Shown here: piece after piece, positions 1 to 6,779 of the stretch
How positions within the stretch are numbered: position 1 is the first letter of the stretch
Layout of the letters: every line of letters starts with the position of its first letter
Assembly (NCBI GenBank): GCA_029254025.1
Contig: JAQWYK010000039.1
Location: 186,001 to 250,000 of the forward strand
Direction: 5' to 3'
Source: Crocinitomicaceae bacterium
Lineage (GTDB): Bacteria; Bacteroidota; Bacteroidia; Flavobacteriales_D; Crocinitomicaceae
Length of the DNA: 64,000 bases
Program-made: the position numbers and the translations under genes
Notes under the pieces: generated by a model
Told to the model about the DNA's origin: nothing
The model's input: only the letters and a program-made list of their open reading frames with translations
Databases searched by the model: none

Positions 1-239
1 TTTTAGAAAGTGAGTGGTATTACAACACAGCTAACTCTCCGTCGGGTAAACAATTCACTAAATATCGATTCGGAATAGGTGTTGAAATTAAACTTCCGAA
101 CGAACACAGTTTAACATTGAAGTATCGCTACGATTATGAGTTCAATATCGTTGATCCTCAGCGCTTCCATATTCTAAGCCTGGAGCATGAATACAATTAC
201 AAACCTGAGCGAACCAAAGGAAAAAAATCACGTATCTAG
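1..239 (+). CDS. Outer-membrane beta-barrel protein, C-terminal fragment (DUF2490-like)
   Basis: Only the last 78 codons are inside the window, read from base 3 to the TAG at 237-239. The fragment shows alternating aromatic and charged residues in beta-strand rhythm (for example KYRFGIGVEIKL, then LTLKYRYDYEF, then HILSLEHEYNY), as in the last strands of a small outer-membrane barrel. The pattern resembles the end of DUF2490 proteins of Bacteroidota, but that assignment is from memory of the family and the N-terminus is missing. Its last 12 bases overlap tail-to-tail with gldH on the other strand, and no terminator is visible between the two convergent genes. Confidence 0.55.
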   Translation, partial: LESEWYYNTANSPSGKQFTKYRFGIGVEIKLPNEHSLTLKYRYDYEFNIVDPQRFHILSLEHEYNYKPERTKGKKSRI

Positions 240-716
240 GGGCTCCCCTTTGTGTGTGACAACACGTAAACCTATATCAAGCACGTCAGAGATGACATTT
301 TGTTGCGTTGCCTGCTCAAGTGTAAACGTATATTTTCCTTTAAACGGAAATGCTTGAGTGCGATAGATTAATTTACTTTCAACTATAGTTCCCGAAGCTT
401 TACCTATCCACGAGCCGTCAGGACGTGCAATGTTGATTCGTTGTGCCACTTTAGATGTTATTCCGTCGGGTGCCTCTGAATAAATATAAATCCATAAATT
501 GCTGTAACCATAATCGGTTGTAGTGCGCAACGTGATTTCGAAATCGAAAGGAAGCAACGTATCTTCTACCTCAACTTCGAAAACAACTTGTTCCCCTTGT
601 TCCCATGTGTTCCCATCAAAGACCTCTACTTGATCAAACAACGTATCGTTAGAACAAGCTGAAATCAGTGCGGTGAACACTCCAAGAAGCAGGAAGAAGC
701 TATTCTTTTTTATCAT
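228..716 (-). CDS. gldH: Gliding motility lipoprotein GldH
   Basis: 162-residue lipoprotein of the GldH family, a component needed for gliding and T9SS function in flavobacteria, expected at the cell envelope facing the periplasm. The N-terminus is a lipoprotein signal: two Lys, a hydrophobic stretch, then LISAC with the lipidated Cys at residue 21. The mature part contains the family's typical segments (VFDGNTWEQGEQVVFEVEVEDT near residues 30-50, LRTTTDYGYSNLWIY, and a C-terminal LEQATQQNVISDVLDIGLRV). The frame is open much further upstream, but that part is a shadow of the PSP1 gene tail. I chose the ATG at 716; an ATG four codons upstream (728) is the alternative. It follows the PSP1 gene on the same strand and probably shares its transcript. 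The stop overlaps the convergent barrel gene by 12 bases. Confidence 0.85.
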   Translation of the reverse strand: MIKKNSFFLLLGVFTALISACSNDTLFDQVEVFDGNTWEQGEQVVFEVEVEDTLLPFDFEITLRTTTDYGYSNLWIYIYSEAPDGITSKVAQRINIARPDGSWIGKASGTIVESKLIYRTQAFPFKGKYTFTLEQATQQNVISDVLDIGLRVVTHKGEPLDT

Positions 717-837
717 TGTTATTTGCATTGTTAGGATTTCTCGGCTTTCTTCGTTTATTCCTGTTTCTATTATTTGGCTTGGGTGTGTGCACTTCTCCTT
801 CTGCCTTGGGCTGATTTGCTTGAGGCTTTTTTTCAAC
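700..837 (-). other. In-frame, stop-separated tail of the PSP1/RicT-like gene
   Basis: Directly after the TAA (838-840) that ends the PSP1-domain gene, the same frame stays open for 45 codons to a TAG at 700-702. The encoded stretch is rich in Lys, Asn, Pro, Arg and Gln (it contains TPKPNNRNRNKRRKPRNPNN), the same composition as the end of the annotated protein (KKKRKKKKKPRPQNQNNKP). This is what one expects of one continuous basic tail broken by a single stop codon. It would overlap the gldH ATG at 716 by 17 bases, a usual arrangement for coupled genes. Possible explanations are a recent nonsense change, a base-calling error, or stop-codon readthrough; the sequence alone cannot separate them. 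Confidence 0.6.
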
Positions 838-1998
838 TTAAGGTTTATTATTTTGATTTTGAGGTCGTGGTTTCTTTTTCTTTTTTCGCTTCTTTTTGAA
901 AACATCATCAAAGCGACTCAGGTCGTCTTGTCCTACTACATTTGTGTAATCATCCACTTTGGGAACCACAATTTCTTCTTTGAAATCTTTCAAATCAATT
1001 GGATTTTCTTTGGCCTTATTCATTTTAATAACCTCAGCAACTCTTTCAGGAGTTAATGCGATCATACCAGACGCTCCAGGCTCATCAGACTCGTAGATGT
1101 ACCACATTAGACGTTTGAAAACGTCTGTTTTAATGTGAAAAGCGGAGCCTTTCTTGGTATAGAGCTTTATGTTTGTAGAGGGGAATCCTTTTACCGCTTC
1201 TAAATACATATCTAATTCGAAATTCAAACAGCATTTCAACTTACCACATTGACCAGCAAGTTTTTGCGGATTTAAAGACAGTTGCTGATAGCGAGCTGCG
1301 CTGGTCGAAACTGAACGAAAATCGGTTAACCATGTAGAGCAGCATAACTCTCTTCCACATGATCCTATTCCTCCAAGTCGTGAAGATTCCTGACGGGCAC
1401 CAATTTGTCTCATTTCTATACGAACCCTGAAGGTGTCCGCCATATCTTTAATTAATTGACGGAAGTCAACGCGTCCATCAGCTGTGTAATAAAAAGTAGC
1501 TTTCGATCCATCACCTTGAAACTCAACATCCGAGATTTTCATCTCCAAGTTCAAGCGTATCGCCATTTCTCTTGATTGGTGCATGGTTTCATATTCTTTA
1601 CCACGCGCTGCAACCCACTTATCCACGTCTTCTTGTGTAGCTATTCGCAAAATTTGTCGCGCTTCATGTGGCTTGAAATTCGCCGCTTTCTTTTGCACCT
1701 GTATTCTGGCTAATTCCCCAACTATTGAAACCACCCCGACATCATATCCAGGTGAGCTTTCTACAACAACTACGTCCCCAACATTTAACGAAAGTCCTTT
1801 TATATTGCGATAAAATGCCTTTCTACTGTTTTTAAAACGTATTTCAAGTATATCAAATTGACTTTTTCCAGAAGGAAGCTGCATATTAGCTAACCAATCG
1901 AAAACGCCAAGTTTGTCACATCCGCCAGAACTACAGGTTCCGTTATTCTTGCAACCGCGTGGCGTTCCACCACCGGTGCTACAACTAGAACATCCCAT
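838..1998 (-). CDS. PSP1 domain protein, RicT/YaaT-like
   Basis: 386-residue cytoplasmic protein with a PSP1 C-terminal domain, the family of Bacillus RicT (YaaT), which acts in an iron-sulphur-containing complex affecting RNA maturation. That role is known for Bacillus, not shown here. The N-terminus is Cys-rich (C3, C6, C16, C22, C27). The core has the conserved double-Cys motifs SCGRELCC (C214, C219, C220) and QCGKLKCC (C251, C256, C257), preceded by the typical RVDFRQLIKDMA and IEMRQIGARQ segments. The C-terminus is a run of Lys/Arg and Gln/Asn and ends at a TAA that appears to cut a longer tail (see 700-837). A TAnnTTTG box lies about 20 bases before the ATG at 1998. gldH follows on the same strand. 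Confidence 0.88.
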   Translation of the reverse strand: MGCSSCSTGGGTPRGCKNNGTCSSGGCDKLGVFDWLANMQLPSGKSQFDILEIRFKNSRKAFYRNIKGLSLNVGDVVVVESSPGYDVGVVSIVGELARIQVQKKAANFKPHEARQILRIATQEDVDKWVAARGKEYETMHQSREMAIRLNLEMKISDVEFQGDGSKATFYYTADGRVDFRQLIKDMADTFRVRIEMRQIGARQESSRLGGIGSCGRELCCSTWLTDFRSVSTSAARYQQLSLNPQKLAGQCGKLKCCLNFELDMYLEAVKGFPSTNIKLYTKKGSAFHIKTDVFKRLMWYIYESDEPGASGMIALTPERVAEVIKMNKAKENPIDLKDFKEEIVVPKVDDYTNVVGQDDLSRFDDVFKKKRKKKKKPRPQNQNNKP

Positions 1999-2018
1999 AG
2001 TTTAATTTTAATTCTGTC

Positions 2019-2026
2019 AAAGTTAC
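2019..2026 (-). promoter_or_regulatory. Putative -7 box (TAACTTTG) of the PSP1-gldH transcript
   Basis: Read on the minus strand the sequence is TAACTTTG, an exact match to the Bacteroidota -7 consensus TAnnTTTG, 20 bases before the ATG at 1998. I see no convincing TTG/TTTG -33 element at the right distance. Confidence 0.5.
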
Positions 2027-2103
2027 TAAATCTTGCAGAACGATGATATGAAAAAAATAATTTTTCTAGTAAAATGTGGGGAGGTGTCCCGTAATTTATT
2101 GAT

Positions 2104-2111
2104 TACCTTTG
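2104..2111 (+). promoter_or_regulatory. Putative -7 box (TACCTTTG) before the SUFU-domain gene
   Basis: Exact TAnnTTTG match ending nine bases before the ATG at 2121. The transcript would start only a few bases before the ATG, so it may be nearly leaderless. An upstream in-frame TTG at 2109 lies inside this box, which argues against it being the start codon. The -33 element is weak. Confidence 0.5.
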
Positions 2112-2120
2112 CTGCGTTAT

Positions 2121-2738
2121 ATGGATGAATTTAAAGAACTTTTAGCAGAACGTTTTGGTGCTCATCGGGTGGATGAATACACATCAAAATATACTGATAT
2201 AGAATTGATTAGGATTAAATTAGAGTTGACATCATATCCGGTAACGATAATCTTGACAAATGGACTTCGGAATTATTCTATGCCTGTTCCTGAAAAATTT
2301 AAGGAACAAGAGCATGTAGAGTTATGTTTTTGTTTGCCAAGTTATTGGGACTTATCGGCTACAGAAAACGAAAACATGCAATGGCCATTGAAATGGTTGG
2401 ACAAATTGACCAAACACTTGATAGAGAAAGAAACATGGTATGGGCCGGGTCATACATTTGTCAACGGGAGCCCTCCTCAACCGTTTTCACAAATGATGAA
2501 GCCAAATCATTTGATATTACTAGAGCCGATTAAACTTGAAGAACATCTATCTCCACTGCAAACCTCAGAAAAAACGATTCATTTTTTAGCCATAGTTCCA
2601 ATTTATGAACAAGAATTTGATATTAAAATGGCTAAGGGATTCGGTAAATTCTCACGCAAGTTTAGGGCGCGAAACGCAAATGAAATAGTCGATGATTTTA
2701 GAGAAAATATTTATGCCTCTCGGTTTCGTATTTTTTAG
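2121..2738 (+). CDS. Suppressor-of-fused (SUFU) domain protein
   Basis: 205-residue soluble protein with the bacterial SUFU-like domain. Visible family traits are HVELCFCLPSYWDL (about residues 71-84), WPLKWLDKLTKHL, the WYGPGHTFVNGSPPQPF loop and the following hydrophobic LILLEPI strand. Bacterial members are widespread and some act as immunity proteins for polymorphic toxins, but there is no toxin gene beside this one, so the role is unknown. The gene stands alone between divergently and convergently oriented neighbours with its own -7 box. I chose ATG 2121 rather than the upstream TTG, which lies in the promoter. Confidence 0.8.
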   Translation: MDEFKELLAERFGAHRVDEYTSKYTDIELIRIKLELTSYPVTIILTNGLRNYSMPVPEKFKEQEHVELCFCLPSYWDLSATENENMQWPLKWLDKLTKHLIEKETWYGPGHTFVNGSPPQPFSQMMKPNHLILLEPIKLEEHLSPLQTSEKTIHFLAIVPIYEQEFDIKMAKGFGKFSRKFRARNANEIVDDFRENIYASRFRIF

Positions 2739-2751
2739 TCTCTGCTATAAG

Positions 2752-3654
2752 TTATGTGGATGCTTTTTTTAATCTTTTTCGTTGTTGATACTTCAAAATA
2801 GCATTGCCGAATACAGCTCCAACGATGATGGATGCCCCAACATAGAACCAAATACTCAAATCTTGGTGTTCTCCCAAGAACCAAGCTGCTAAACCCAGGG
2901 TGTAAATGGGCTCCATGTTGATACTTAAAGTAACTGTAAAGGCCCCTAAAAATTTCGTGATTTCTACTGTGATTAAGAAAGCTATTGAGGTACAAATGAT
3001 TCCAAGAAAAAGAAGTAAATAAAAGTCGTTAGATGAAATAAGTAAATTATTGAGTGTAAAGGAAGGATTAAATATGAGAAAAAGACTCATAACAATAGAA
3101 GCACTAAACATTTCGTATAGTGTGATTTTAGAAGCAGTTACATCTTGAATAAGATGTGCGTTGAATACTGAAAACGAAGCGGCTAGAATTGCTGAAAGAA
3201 GTCCAAATGCGATACCTATCATGTTTTGCTCACCTGTGTTGCCAGTAATCACCAAGATTCCACCGATAATTAGGACGCCTAAAACAAGTTCAGACCAAAG
3301 AAATTTTCTCTTCATGACCAGAGGTTCTAACCAGCTAACATGAATAGTTGTAGTGGCTAAGCAAATTATTGCCAAGGAAGCAGTCGATTCTTTAATCGAA
3401 ATGTAGAACGTAAGCCAATGCAATGCGACTAATACGCCAACACCAAGAGTCTTCCAAGCATTGGAACAGGATTGAATAATGAGATTTCTTCTCAAGATGA
3501 TTAAAAACACCAATAATGAGAAGAATGCAATAATCACCCTAAACCAAACTAAGACAAAGGCATCTGCATCAATCCACTTTCCAAGTATTGCTGTAAACCC
3601 CCAAATGAAAATGATGAGGTGCAGTGTCAATTGATATTTTAATTTTTCCCACAT
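2752..3654 (-). CDS. EamA/DMT-family transporter
   Basis: 300-residue integral inner-membrane protein with about ten hydrophobic helices arranged as two repeats of five, the architecture of EamA drug/metabolite exporters. The opening IIFIWGFTAILGKWI and the second-half motif ITVEITKFLGAFTVTLSINMEPIYTLGLAAWFLGE are typical of the family. The substrate cannot be predicted. The ATG lies directly after the T-run of an intrinsic terminator (3655-3682), which is unusual and may mean leader control, expression by readthrough, or simple compactness. The gene converges on the SUFU gene with a 13-base gap. Confidence 0.88.
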   Translation of the reverse strand: MWEKLKYQLTLHLIIFIWGFTAILGKWIDADAFVLVWFRVIIAFFSLLVFLIILRRNLIIQSCSNAWKTLGVGVLVALHWLTFYISIKESTASLAIICLATTTIHVSWLEPLVMKRKFLWSELVLGVLIIGGILVITGNTGEQNMIGIAFGLLSAILAASFSVFNAHLIQDVTASKITLYEMFSASIVMSLFLIFNPSFTLNNLLISSNDFYLLLFLGIICTSIAFLITVEITKFLGAFTVTLSINMEPIYTLGLAAWFLGEHQDLSIWFYVGASIIVGAVFGNAILKYQQRKRLKKAST

Positions 3655-3682
3655 AAAAAATCCCGACCTTTTTTGGCCGGGA
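3655..3682 (-). terminator. Intrinsic terminator hairpin between coiled-coil gene and EamA gene
   Basis: Arms TCCCGACC (3661-3668) and GGCCGGGA (3675-3682) pair with one mismatch around a T6 loop. On the minus strand the hairpin is followed by six Ts (3655-3660). It should end the transcript of the 3759-5009 gene, but it also sits directly against the EamA start codon. Confidence 0.75.
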
Positions 3683-3758
3683 TAAATGTATTCTTAAAAT
3701 TAATTAGTTCAACTAAAAAAATATACTAGATCATTGAACTTCTAAAAATAAAGGCGGA

Positions 3759-5009
3759 CTATTTTTTATATTTTTTCTTAGCTGATTTAAGCTTCTTTTC
3801 AAGTTTTGCTTGTTGCTCATCCAGTTTTGCCTGTTTTGTTTTTAATTTCGCCTGTTCTTCTTTCGCTTTCGTTACATCAATTTTTCCCTTCTCAATTTTC
3901 TTGTCCAGCTTTTCTTGATCCTTATTCAAACTTGCCCGACTTTTATCAATTTTTTCTTGAGATTTTTTAATACTTTCCAATTCAGCTTTATATTTCTCCT
4001 CCGCTTTTTGTGCTTTTTCAGCTTCCTTTTGTGCTTTTTCAGCTTCTTTAGCTTTAGCTTCAGCTTCTTTTTTAGCCTTTTCTTCTTCTTTCGCTTTTTT
4101 CTTTGCTTCGTCCGCGGCCTTCTCTGCTTCTTTTTTCTCTTCTTTAGCTTCAGCTTCTTTATTTTCCTGCTCCTCTTTTAGTTTTTCAGCTTCTTTTTCA
4201 GCTTCTTTTTCAACTTTTTTTGCGTCTTTTTCGGCTTGCTTCTTGGCTTCTGCTGCAGCCTCTTCTGCTTTCGCCTGTGCTTGTTCTTTTTCTAATTGTT
4301 CTAATTGTTGAAGACGCTGTTTTTCTTCCGCCTCACGTTGTTTCATTTCTGCCTCTTTTTCCTTTACAGTTCCTTCAACGGCCTTTTCAGTTTCTGTGGA
4401 AATTTTTTCCGTCTCTTGAAGCGTTTCTTGCGTCTTTTTTTCTGCTTCAGCTGCTTGCTTTTCTAAGTTTTCACGGTCTTTTGCTGCTTCTTCCGCTTGT
4501 TTTTCACGCATTTCCTTTTCCGCTTGAGCTTTTTCCGTTTCACTTAAATATTTTTCTGTATTTTCTTCTGATTTTTCAATCTGGCCTTGTATTTTTTCCT
4601 CTGTTTTCTCGATTCCTGTGCTAATTTCTGTAATAATGGTTTCAGTTCCCTTCACAAGAGAAAAATCATACTTACTTCCATTTTTAAGAAGCAATCCATT
4701 CATTATTTGAGTTTGATAACCGTCCTTTTTGAGCTCTAAAATTACCGGACGGTTATTATAGTCAGCAACCGAGATCTTTGCTTCACCTCTGTTGTCAGTA
4801 TTTGCGGAACCTAAAGTTTTGCCATCTTGTATAATGTTCACGGTAACACCACTTACAGGCTCCCCAAGATAATTCACTTGAACACCAATACTCACCGCTG
4901 CTTTAAATTGTTTATTCTCTGTTACTGGTTCAACAGTGGGGCTAAATCCTAGAGCGGCTGTTGAACTTAATGTTCCTGCTAGGAGGATGGTAATGTATGT
5001 TTTTTTCAT
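3759..5009 (-). CDS. Exported protein: carboxypeptidase-regulatory-like domain plus long Lys/Glu/Ala coiled coil
   Basis: 416 residues. Residues 1-20 form a signal peptide. Residues about 35-120 look like a small beta-sandwich of the carboxypeptidase regulatory-like type (VNYLGEPVSGVTVNIIQDGK, then SANTDNRGEAKISV and VILELKKDGYQTQ). From about residue 125 to the end the chain is nearly pure Lys, Glu, Ala and Gln in heptad-like order, with many EAEKAQKEAEKA-type repeats, and should form a very long helical coiled coil reminiscent of TolA. The family is not recognised and no function is assigned. A periplasmic spacer or cell-wall-linked rod is a guess. The transcript probably ends at the hairpin at 3655-3682. 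Confidence 0.75.
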   Translation of the reverse strand: MKKTYITILLAGTLSSTAALGFSPTVEPVTENKQFKAAVSIGVQVNYLGEPVSGVTVNIIQDGKTLGSANTDNRGEAKISVADYNNRPVILELKKDGYQTQIMNGLLLKNGSKYDFSLVKGTETIITEISTGIEKTEEKIQGQIEKSEENTEKYLSETEKAQAEKEMREKQAEEAAKDRENLEKQAAEAEKKTQETLQETEKISTETEKAVEGTVKEKEAEMKQREAEEKQRLQQLEQLEKEQAQAKAEEAAAEAKKQAEKDAKKVEKEAEKEAEKLKEEQENKEAEAKEEKKEAEKAADEAKKKAKEEEKAKKEAEAKAKEAEKAQKEAEKAQKAEEKYKAELESIKKSQEKIDKSRASLNKDQEKLDKKIEKGKIDVTKAKEEQAKLKTKQAKLDEQQAKLEKKLKSAKKKYKK

Positions 5010-5186
5010 AGTCTCGAATTTGTGATGCCTAAGCTACTTATTATTATTCAGTTTTAAAAAAATTACCTATAAATTAACAATACGTGATGGCTGCTCTAAA
5101 CGAAGTAGAACTGCTTTGTGAGACATTTTTGATATAGGTTTTTTCTTATAAAATTTGTCGTACCTTGCAGTACTAATTTACTACAT

Positions 5187-6743
5187 ATGAAGCACCTATA
5201 CGCGATTTTAAGTTCTTTTTTGTTGACTTCAACAGGAGGTTTTTCACAAACTTTCGCAGACAACACTGCGCAATTATTTTATGACAATTGCGCAAATTGT
5301 CATAATCCTAATGGAATAGCTCCATTTTCGATAATAAGTTATACTGATGTGGTTGCTAATGCAGGAATCATATATGATGCAATTGCTCAAAAGACAATGC
5401 CTCCTTGGCCTCCAGAAGAAAACTACGTGGGGTTTTCTCATTCACGTGCATTGGAAGAAACAGAGCGTATGTTGCTATTGGACTGGATGACATCAGGTAT
5501 GCCAGAAGGTAATCCGGCGAATACACCGGCCCCTCCGGTATTCAACACAGGAGCTCTTTTAGGAGCGGGAGATTTGGAGATTCAAATTCCGACCTACATG
5601 AGTAAAGCGATATCTGGATCAGATGACTACGTGTGTTTTTCACTTCCTTCTAATTTGCTTCAAAACAGAACAATTCGGGCGATGGAAGTAGTTCCCGGCA
5701 ACCCAGAAATTGTGCACCATTGTTTAATTTATATCGATGAAACGGGGAATTACCCTACTGATACTACAAGTGGAACGTGCAACGGTCCAACAAATGCAAC
5801 ATTGGTTGGAGGATATACTCCTGGATCAACACCGTTGATTTTTCCAAATGGAAATGGTCTAAAGCTGGGTATGGACTTACAAGCCAATTCGAACATTGTG
5901 TTTGCAATGCATTACCCGGAAGGTAGTTATGGCCAGTTCGACGACACCAAAGTGATTTTTCATTTCTACGATGAGTTGGAGTCTGGAATTCGACAAGTCA
6001 GTGCTGATCCGATCATTCAAAATTGGAGCTTTTCGTTACCACCCGAGCAGTTAACAGCTGTGAATGCGTTGTATTCAAATATACCAGTGAATATTTCTCT
6101 CTTAAGTATTTTTCCTCATATGCATTTGTTAGGAAAGTCAATTAAGAGTTACGCGTTGGACCCGTTAAATGATACGATAAGACTCATAAATATCCCTGAT
6201 TGGGATTTCCATTGGCAAGATTTTTACATCTTCAAAAACCTTGTGCGTCTGCCTGCAAATTCTGTAATTCGCGGTGAAGGTGTTTATGATAATACCGTGG
6301 GGAATGTCCATAACCCCAATAATCCGCCAATTGCTGTTTATCCTGGCTTGAATACAACGGATGAAATGTTCTTGGTTTACTTTCATTATCTTCCCTATTT
6401 ACCAGGCGATGAAAACTATGATTTAGAGGAACTAAGCTCTTTAGGGTTAACTTCCTATGATATCACGGCCTCTAATTCTTTTGAAGTCTACCCGAATCCA
6501 TTTGAGACTTCAACCACGATTAGAATTCTAGGAAACACCTCTTCAAATAATGCTTCTGTGAGCATCTATGATTATCGCGGAAGATTGGTGAAAGAGCTCG
6601 TTACAGGAACCACGTTTTCTTCGGATATTCTCTTGAATTGGGATGGGACTAATCAGTCAGGCACCTCTGTTTCTAAAGGAGTCTATATTATTTCTTCCTT
6701 GGTGAATGGGGAACATTCGTTTTCGAAAGTAGTGAAAAGGTAA
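5187..6743 (+). CDS. Secreted cytochrome c / copper type II monooxygenase-like protein with T9SS tail
   Basis: 518 residues. After a signal peptide (ending near GFSQ, residue 21) comes a c-type heme site CANCH (C35, C38, H39). Then follows a region like the copper type II, ascorbate-dependent monooxygenases (PHM/DBH). All six copper-ligand positions seem kept: H177, H178 and H242 for one site; H311, H313 and M394 (in TTDEMFLVYFHY) for the other. The last 80 residues are a FlgD-like T9SS sorting domain (YPNPFE, LLNWDGTNQSG, SKGVYII). The protein should therefore be exported through the T9SS and either released or anchored at the surface. The substrate is unknown. The gene stands alone, before comEC on the same strand. 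Confidence 0.8.
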   Translation: MKHLYAILSSFLLTSTGGFSQTFADNTAQLFYDNCANCHNPNGIAPFSIISYTDVVANAGIIYDAIAQKTMPPWPPEENYVGFSHSRALEETERMLLLDWMTSGMPEGNPANTPAPPVFNTGALLGAGDLEIQIPTYMSKAISGSDDYVCFSLPSNLLQNRTIRAMEVVPGNPEIVHHCLIYIDETGNYPTDTTSGTCNGPTNATLVGGYTPGSTPLIFPNGNGLKLGMDLQANSNIVFAMHYPEGSYGQFDDTKVIFHFYDELESGIRQVSADPIIQNWSFSLPPEQLTAVNALYSNIPVNISLLSIFPHMHLLGKSIKSYALDPLNDTIRLINIPDWDFHWQDFYIFKNLVRLPANSVIRGEGVYDNTVGNVHNPNNPPIAVYPGLNTTDEMFLVYFHYLPYLPGDENYDLEELSSLGLTSYDITASNSFEVYPNPFETSTTIRILGNTSSNNASVSIYDYRGRLVKELVTGTTFSSDILLNWDGTNQSGTSVSKGVYIISSLVNGEHSFSKVVKR

Positions 6744-6779
6744 CACATATTGGCTCCTACACCTACCAAGCGTTGATGC

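Noticed and set aside
717-911. Upstream extension of the gldH frame to a start at 911
   Set aside because: It overlaps the PSP1 gene and its in-frame tail in another frame and lacks a signal peptide; the lipoprotein signal begins at 716.
3960-4260. Short repeated DNA words resembling a repeat array in the coiled-coil gene
   Set aside because: They come from low-complexity GAA/GCT/AAA codons in the protein, not from a spaced DNA repeat. No CRISPR-like regular spacers are seen.
3915-4624. Two open frames on the plus strand opposite the coiled-coil gene
   Set aside because: They are Phe/Leu-rich mirror images of the Lys/Glu codons of the real gene, with no homology or promoter.
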